DNA from: DATCVA01 sp036567205
GTDB taxonomy: Bacteria; Pseudomonadota; Gammaproteobacteria; Burkholderiales; Burkholderiaceae_B
DNA length: 10,311 nt
Assembly (NCBI GenBank): GCA_036567205.1
Contig: DATCVA010000337.1
Location: 1 to 10,311, forward strand
Direction: 5' to 3'
A program made the position numbers and the translations under genes. The notes below the pieces were generated by a model. That model saw only the letters and a list, made by a program, of their open reading frames with translations. It had not been told where the DNA came from and ran no database searches. Each line of letters starts with the position of its first letter. The first letter of the stretch is position 1. Below are positions 7,018 to 10,311 of the stretch, piece after piece.

Positions 7018-8025
7018 TTATCTGGCCAGCAGTTGGTCCAAAATGCCGTTAGTACCGAAATGAGCATTCTGGATGTCTTTCCAGGTTCCCAGTACGTCGG
7101 TTGGGTTGATTAGCTTCAGTTGTGCAAACTGCCCGGCCGTTGCCTTAACGACTTCGGGGTCGTGAACGCGATAGTTGAATGTCGTAAGCAATTGCTGAAT
7201 TTCCTTGGTGTACTGAAAATTCAGGAACTCAGTAGCCGCTTTGCGAGTGCCTTTTTTATCGACCACTTTGTCCACCACAGCCACCGGAAACTCGGCCAGC
7301 ACGCTAACAGGCGGCACAATCACTTCGTAGCCGTCGGCCTTGAAGTCAGGACCATTAGCAATATTGATGACTTCCGATTCAAAAGTAAGCAACGCATCGC
7401 CCTGCCCGTTCTGGGCAAACGCTACCGTGGCGCCGCGCCCACCTGTCGGAAAGCTTTCCACGTTGTGCAGCAACTTGCTTACGAATTCCTTGATCTTGGC
7501 TTCATCACCGTTAAACTTCTGGTTGGCATACAGCCACGCACCCAAATACGTATAGCGTGCGTTACCTGAAGTTTTAGGATTCGGAAAAACCAGCTTCACG
7601 TCATCGCGCACCAGATCATCCCAGGTTTTGATGTTTTTTGGATTACCCTTGCGTACTAAAAAAGCGATGGTGCTGTAGTACGGCGAACTATTGTTGGGAA
7701 ACTTGCTTGCCCAATCCTTGGCCACGAAACCTCGATCAGCCAAAAATTCGATATCCGTCACCTGATTGAAGGTAACCATATCGGCCTTTTTCCCTTGAAC
7801 AATGTCTTGCGCCTGACGCGAGGTACCGGCAAACGACTGATCGATTTTAATGTCTTCGCCTGTCTGCTTTTTCCAATGCTCAATGAACTTGGGATTAATT
7901 GCCGCAAACGTCTCGCGCGCCACGTCGAACGACGCATTCAACAAGGACGTTTCAGCCACGGCCGCGCTACTGCCCAACAGTGCCGCGGCGAACGACGCCG
8001 CCACCAATACTTTCTTCAACAACAT
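7018..8025 (-). CDS. sbp: Sulfate ABC transporter periplasmic substrate-binding protein
   Basis: This protein captures sulfate (and possibly thiosulfate) in the periplasm and delivers it to CysT/CysW. The 335-residue product begins with a Sec signal peptide, MLLKKVLVAASFAAALLGSS, with a likely cut after AVA (22-24). The mature part shows family stretches: NASFDVARETFAAINPKF near its start, GTSRQAQDIVQGKKADMVTFN, GNPKNIKTWDDLV, and GGRGATVAFAQNGQGDALLTFE. The end, FGTNGILDQLLAR, is typical. ATG 8025 is chosen because GGAAG lies 8 nt upstream and the signal peptide follows at once; the frame open to 8091 would add an unlikely leader. Sbp and CysP cannot be told apart with full certainty from sequence reading, but length and C-terminus favour Sbp. 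Confidence 0.95.
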   Translation of the reverse strand: MLLKKVLVAASFAAALLGSSAAVAETSLLNASFDVARETFAAINPKFIEHWKKQTGEDIKIDQSFAGTSRQAQDIVQGKKADMVTFNQVTDIEFLADRGFVAKDWASKFPNNSSPYYSTIAFLVRKGNPKNIKTWDDLVRDDVKLVFPNPKTSGNARYTYLGAWLYANQKFNGDEAKIKEFVSKLLHNVESFPTGGRGATVAFAQNGQGDALLTFESEVINIANGPDFKADGYEVIVPPVSVLAEFPVAVVDKVVDKKGTRKAATEFLNFQYTKEIQQLLTTFNYRVHDPEVVKATAGQFAQLKLINPTDVLGTWKDIQNAHFGTNGILDQLLAR

Positions 8026-8104
8026 GTTTGCTTCCTTGCTAAAGACCCTACGGGTCCAAAGACTCAATGGGTGATGGCACAATGCCAGCATTTAATAGAA
8101 GTTG

Positions 8105-8133
8105 ATTGTAGAAAAATCACTTATTCTTTAAAA
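8105..8133 (-). promoter_or_regulatory. Candidate activator-dependent promoter of sbp-cysTW
   Basis: On the minus strand TACAAT (8110-8105) is a good -10 element. The hexamer 17 bp upstream (8133-8128) reads TTTTAA, a poor -35. A strong -10 with a weak -35 is usual for promoters that need an activator such as CysB. The leader to the sbp start would be about 75 nt and contains a 5-bp hairpin (8044-8048 with 8052-8056). Confidence 0.35.
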
Positions 8134-8170
8134 CGATTTTTTTATCATGCTCTTATTCCTCTAAGGAATA
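8121..8170 (-). promoter_or_regulatory. Candidate CysB-type operator upstream of sbp
   Basis: A perfect palindrome, TATTCCT (8154-8160) / 3-nt spacer / AGGAATA (8164-8170), sits just upstream of the candidate -35. TTATTC occurs here (8153-8158) and again 32 bp away (8121-8126), about three helical turns. From memory, CysB sites in enterobacteria contain TTATTCC-like half sites, and sbp is a classic CysB-activated gene. The regulator assignment is inference from motif and position. Confidence 0.4.
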
Positions 8171-8309
8171 TAGAAAACGGTAGGCCAACCCAGTACCGGA
8201 CTTCATGTAATAAGCGTGGCGGTCGCGTTGATGCAGGCCGCCTTCGGCCCCGACCATGACGCCGCCATTTGTTTTGGCCGTGCCCGGTGCAGTAATTTCA
8301 AAAACCTAG
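8171..8309. other. Noncoding spacer with a nested hairpin
   Basis: No convincing gene is seen between the sbp control region and tRNA-Thr. A nested structure is possible: GGTCG (8221-8225) with CGACC (8251-8255) outside, and GGCCG (8236-8240) with CGGCC (8245-8249) inside around a 4-nt loop. TTTGTTTT follows on the plus strand at 8268-8275, about 12 nt after the stem. It may be a small-RNA terminator or chance structure in GC-rich DNA. Confidence 0.2.
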
Positions 8310-8324
8310 TAGAATGACGCCTTC

Positions 8325-8400
8325 GCCGGTTTAGCTCAGTTGGTAGAGCAGCGCACTTGTAATGCGAAGGTCGAGGGTTCAACTCCTTTAACCGGCACCA
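8325..8400 (+). tRNA. tRNA-Thr (anticodon UGU)
   Basis: This 76-nt cloverleaf reads threonine ACA (and related) codons. The acceptor arms GCCGGTT (8325-8331) and AACCGGC (8390-8396) pair perfectly. The D stem is GCTC/GAGC, the anticodon loop CTTGTAA (8356-8362) carries TGT at 8358-8360, and the T loop is TTCAACT. The 3' CCA is encoded in the gene. The anticodon stem has a G-A mismatch at its outer pair and the T stem has two G-T pairs, so it is slightly irregular but clearly functional in form. A TAGAAT at 8310-8315 is a possible -10. A strong terminator starts 6 nt after the CCA. Confidence 0.97.
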
Positions 8401-8405
8401 GTATC

Positions 8406-8446
8406 AAAGCAAAAGGCCAACTCTTCGGAGTTGGCCTTTTGCTTTT
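8406..8446. terminator. Bidirectional terminator between tRNA-Thr and the TPR gene
   Basis: A perfect 18-bp inverted repeat (8406-8423 with 8428-8445) closes on a TTCG tetraloop. The core is GGCCAACTC / GAGTTGGCC, flanked by AAAA on one side and TTTT on the other, so it can end transcription both from tRNA-Thr (rightward) and from the convergent TPR gene (leftward). It is part of the 69-bp repeat described separately. Confidence 0.9.
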
Positions 8447-8475
8447 AAAGCGGCTTGCCGGCTATTCCTCCAACA
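8407..8475. repeat. 69-bp direct repeat, copy 1
   Basis: Aligns without gaps to 10156-10224 with 4 mismatches (8431 T/C, 8455 T/G, 8461 G/A, 8469 T/G), about 94% identity. This copy starts 7 nt after tRNA-Thr and includes the terminator plus the stop codon and last codons of the TPR gene. The two copies flank the TPR/membrane-protein gene pair. Confidence 0.9.
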
Positions 8476-9403
8476 GACCTTGCTCTTCGAGCAGTTTAAG
8501 ACTTTCAGAACCTTCGTCTTCGTCGCTTTCGAAAAGATCGACACCGTCCAACATGTAGGCACGCAATAACTCATCGACGGCGCCGGCGTCGTTCAGACGC
8601 ATCAGGGTCTTGCCCATCATATAGTGAATGAAGGCATTGCCTTGCCCATCGGGGCAACTCAGCGCGATGAACAAAGCATCCTTGGCCATGCCATAGTCCG
8701 CTAGTTGATAATAGGCATCACCCAGGGAAGCATACAGCCAGGTTGCCGCCTCCCAGTCCAGCGAAGGCTCGGGCAGCACGGCCAGGGCTTGTCGCCAGTT
8801 TTCAATAGCTCCCTTAAAATCGCCCTCATCGCTGCACTCATTACCCGCTTCAGACAGGCTTTCGATTTGTTGATAGATATCGTCAGGAAGTTCCATTGAT
8901 TCCTCATTATCCGAGGTGCGCCTGGCGACGTCCGCCCGCAGCGACGACCCTTGGGTTATCGGGCTTTCTTTACCTGTAGCCCGGTCCATATAAAAAGCCA
9001 GATACTCAGGCTTCTCGCCCTGGAAGGGACGGGTTTTGTAGGCTTTGAACAAACTGTCGAACAGCGCATAAGCCTGATCCAGTTCGCCGGCCTCGTAGTG
9101 GACCGTGGCCTCCAGAAATTCGACATAAGGATCGGGCTGCGGGCCATAAGCCTCATGCGCCAGCGGCAACCATTCCTTGGCTTTCCCGGGCTGACCAATA
9201 TCGCGATAGAACGCGACCACGCTGACCGTCATGGATTGAGCATGATCATAAGCCAGCTTGGGATCCGGGATACTGTCCCAGCACGCCAGTACATACTTTT
9301 CGGCTGTCGCGATATCGCCCGCTTCTTCAGCCTTGCGGCTAAGCGCGCCATATTCGTAGAGTTTCTTTTCCGCCTGCGGCGGCAACGGTAATACATCTGT
9401 CAT
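8462..9403 (-). CDS. TPR protein with two related halves, unknown function
   Basis: A 313-residue, acidic, soluble protein made of tetratricopeptide-like helix pairs; such repeats mediate protein-protein contact. Two halves can be aligned by eye at an offset of about 165. The first (about 14-138) contains AEEAGDIATAEKYVLACW, IPDPKLAYDHA and YRDIGQPGKAKEWLPLA. The second (about 177-288) contains SDEGDFKGAIENWRQAL, LPEPSLDWEAA and YYQLADYGMAKDALFIAL. A low-complexity linker (140-173) joins them and an acidic tail (SDEDEGSES) ends it. ATG 9403 is preferred over the frame open to 9538 because GAGAGG precedes it. An internal ATG at 8896 with its own AGGAA lies at the second half. It is 61 nt downstream of the membrane-protein gene. 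I recall similar free-standing TPR proteins near polymorphic-toxin genes, so an immunity or accessory role is conceivable but unproven. Confidence 0.85.
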   Translation of the reverse strand: MTDVLPLPPQAEKKLYEYGALSRKAEEAGDIATAEKYVLACWDSIPDPKLAYDHAQSMTVSVVAFYRDIGQPGKAKEWLPLAHEAYGPQPDPYVEFLEATVHYEAGELDQAYALFDSLFKAYKTRPFQGEKPEYLAFYMDRATGKESPITQGSSLRADVARRTSDNEESMELPDDIYQQIESLSEAGNECSDEGDFKGAIENWRQALAVLPEPSLDWEAATWLYASLGDAYYQLADYGMAKDALFIALSCPDGQGNAFIHYMMGKTLMRLNDAGAVDELLRAYMLDGVDLFESDEDEGSESLKLLEEQGLLEE

Positions 9404-9464
9404 TGGTGCGCCTCTCTTGAGATTTTGGTCGGCGTAACGGAACCGAAAAAAGGGAAGTATCCAA

Positions 9465-9992
9465 CTACAGGATCTGGACCGGTGATAACTGCCGGTCAAT
9501 GGCGACCTTCGAGGGGTCGGCAGGATCGTACAGCACATGCACAGTACTGCCCGTGGCGAAGTTGTGCATCATGACATCTTCAACCCATACCTCTACCTCG
9601 ACCGTACGTTCGCCCCCATCGGGGCCACTCAGCAATAGTTCCAGGCCCAGCTCAGTTTCACGCATGGTGTTGCTTTCACGCGTACCCACGCGGCGCATTT
9701 TCATCACCCGGCCCGTGGCACGATCAACCTGGCCGCTGCGGCTTAATCTGTCGGCCAGCTTTAATTCCCGGCTGGGTAGAAAGGCAATCGTTAAAACAAG
9801 AAACATCAGCGCTGAAAAAGCCAAAATAATCCAGAACCATGCCGGATGCGTGTTCTCTTTAATAAGAGCCCACATCATCATCCCGCCAAACAGCGCGGCA
9901 AACGTCGCCGTGCCCAATACAACCACAAAATCATTTGGCAGTATCGATTTCGACTCCCGGCTTTTAAGCTGTTCCTTTGCGTGGGTTTTCAT
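9465..9992 (-). CDS. Two-helix membrane protein with DUF3592-like domain
   Basis: Counting from ATG 9992 the protein has 175 residues. Two hydrophobic helices (about 22-44 and 51-72) are followed by a soluble beta-rich domain (about 88-168). Its pattern, ATGRVMKMRRVG..., LELLLSGPDGG, GSTVHVLYDPADPSKVAID, resembles DUF3592-type domains, in which a glycine-bounded strand precedes VxYDPxDP. No catalytic residues can be assigned. The start is uncertain: neither ATG 9992 nor the upstream in-frame ATG 10037 has a well-placed ribosome site (AAAGGG lies about 11-12 nt before 10037). It points the same way as the TPR gene and the two probably form an operon. Its function is unknown; it may present the soluble domain to the cytoplasm or periplasm depending on topology. 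Confidence 0.8.
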   Translation of the reverse strand: MKTHAKEQLKSRESKSILPNDFVVVLGTATFAALFGGMMMWALIKENTHPAWFWIILAFSALMFLVLTIAFLPSRELKLADRLSRSGQVDRATGRVMKMRRVGTRESNTMRETELGLELLLSGPDGGERTVEVEVWVEDVMMHNFATGSTVHVLYDPADPSKVAIDRQLSPVQIL

Positions 9993-10155
9993 AGCAATGT
10001 CACGTAAGCAGATTGAAGCAGCCATCACAAGGGCCATTATTAGCGACGCCCTTTGAAGGTGAGGAAATTTTAGGCAAGCCGCAAGTAGTCAATGTGACAC
10101 GTTCTATTTATTACAATCTTTAATATCTTGTGGCTGGGCCGGTAGCGGCAGATTC

Positions 10156-10194
10156 AAGCAAAAGGCCAACTCTTCGGAGCTGGCCTTTTGCTTT
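10156..10194 (-). terminator. Terminator of the right-edge enoyl-CoA hydratase-like gene
   Basis: Second copy of the long hairpin: arms 10156-10172 and 10177-10193 around a TTCG loop. The T-to-C change at 10180 gives an A-C mismatch in plus-strand RNA but a G-U pair in minus-strand RNA, so the stem remains whole for leftward transcripts from the hydratase gene. On the minus strand CTTTTGCTT forms the tail. Confidence 0.75.
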
Positions 10195-10224
10195 TAAAGC
10201 GGCGTGCCGACTATTCCGCCAACA
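10156..10224. repeat. 69-bp direct repeat, copy 2
   Basis: Copy of 8407-8475 at a constant offset of 1749 bp. Here it lies 18-86 nt beyond the stop of the right-edge hydratase gene. The part that encodes the TPR tail in copy 1 (10211-10224) is noncoding. In both copies a weakly similar CAGnnTCAA precedes the repeat. Confidence 0.9.
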
Positions 10225-10241
10225 CCGACAGCTATTCACAA

Positions 10242-10311
10242 TTAAGTTGCTTGCCAGAATCGATCATAGTTGGGTGGTTTCTGCTCCAGGAAGGCCGTGA
10301 AGCCCTCCTGC
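10242..10311 (-). CDS. Enoyl-CoA hydratase/isomerase family protein, C-terminal end only
   Basis: Only the last 22 codons and the TAA (10244-10242) are inside the window. The reading is QEGFTAFLEQKPPNYDRFWQAT. The pattern EGFxAFLEKRxPxF near the stop is typical of the crotonase superfamily, where this final helix packs against the trimer interface. Members hydrate or isomerise enoyl-CoA thioesters in fatty-acid and aromatic-acid breakdown; which reaction applies cannot be told from this fragment. The duplicated terminator follows 48 nt after the stop. Family assignment rests on a short tail, so it is likely but not certain. Confidence 0.65.
   Translation of the reverse strand, partial: QEGFTAFLEQKPPNYDRFWQAT

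Noticed and set aside
7795..8259. Plus-strand 154-codon frame across the sbp start and upstream region
   Set aside because: It is antisense to the sbp signal peptide and its control region and has no recognisable motif or start signal.
8340..8400. tRNA-Thr 3' end as a phage or island attachment site
   Set aside because: No second copy of the tRNA 3' end is found in the window. The duplicated 69 bp begin just after the tRNA and contain no tRNA bases, and no integrase gene is seen.
9499..10056. Plus-strand 185-codon frame opposite the membrane-protein gene
   Set aside because: Translation is Ser/Arg/Thr-rich without domain character, whereas the minus-strand frame shows two membrane helices and a VLYDPADP motif. 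The latter is the real gene.
10032..10098. TTGACT and TAAAAT upstream of the membrane-protein gene as its promoter
   Set aside because: The hexamers are good but only about 14 bp apart, too close for a normal sigma70 promoter, so no promoter is listed.
10138..10151. GCCGGT...GGCAG just before repeat copy 2 as a collapsed tRNA-Thr remnant
   Set aside because: Only a few bases match the two tRNA ends and the order and spacing do not support a real remnant; chance similarity is more likely.

Overview
The window comes from a betaproteobacterium, most likely of the family Alcaligenaceae (Bordetella/Achromobacter/Pusillimonas-like). The evidence is the order mscL | petABC-sspAB, the close match of SspA and cytochrome b to what I remember of betaproteobacterial versions, and moderate GC. 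No species can be named from the sequence alone.

Left third (1-5086). A truncated small gene and mscL (osmotic emergency channel) point left. Divergent from mscL is petABC, encoding the three catalytic subunits of the cytochrome bc1 complex: Rieske Fe-S protein, cytochrome b and cytochrome c1. It has a good sigma70-type promoter and a short leader with a perfect hairpin. After a structured intergenic region with a terminator come sspA (RNA-polymerase-associated regulator) and sspB (ClpXP adaptor), closed by a strong terminator.

Middle (5087-8324). A leftward sulfate-uptake operon, sbp-cysT-cysW, encodes the periplasmic binding protein and both permeases. The usual ATPase gene cysA is not found after cysW. 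Upstream of sbp is an AT-rich control region with a palindrome and repeated TTATTC motifs that could bind CysB.

Right third (8325-10311). A rightward tRNA-Thr(UGU) is followed at once by a very strong bidirectional hairpin terminator. Beyond it, pointing left, are a two-helix membrane protein with a DUF3592-like C-terminal domain and a TPR protein built from two related halves. The last 70 bases of the window hold the 3' end of an enoyl-CoA hydratase-family gene.

The most unusual structure is a 69-bp direct repeat (4 mismatches). It carries the terminator plus the last codons of the TPR gene and lies on both sides of the TPR/membrane-protein pair. The simplest reading is that this pair is a small cassette inserted or duplicated between tRNA-Thr and the hydratase gene. 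The TPR gene also has an internal ATG with a good Shine-Dalgarno sequence exactly where its second half begins, which suggests either a gene fusion or a second, shorter product. The rest of the window is ordinary core metabolism. I found no CRISPR array, insertion sequence or toxin gene.
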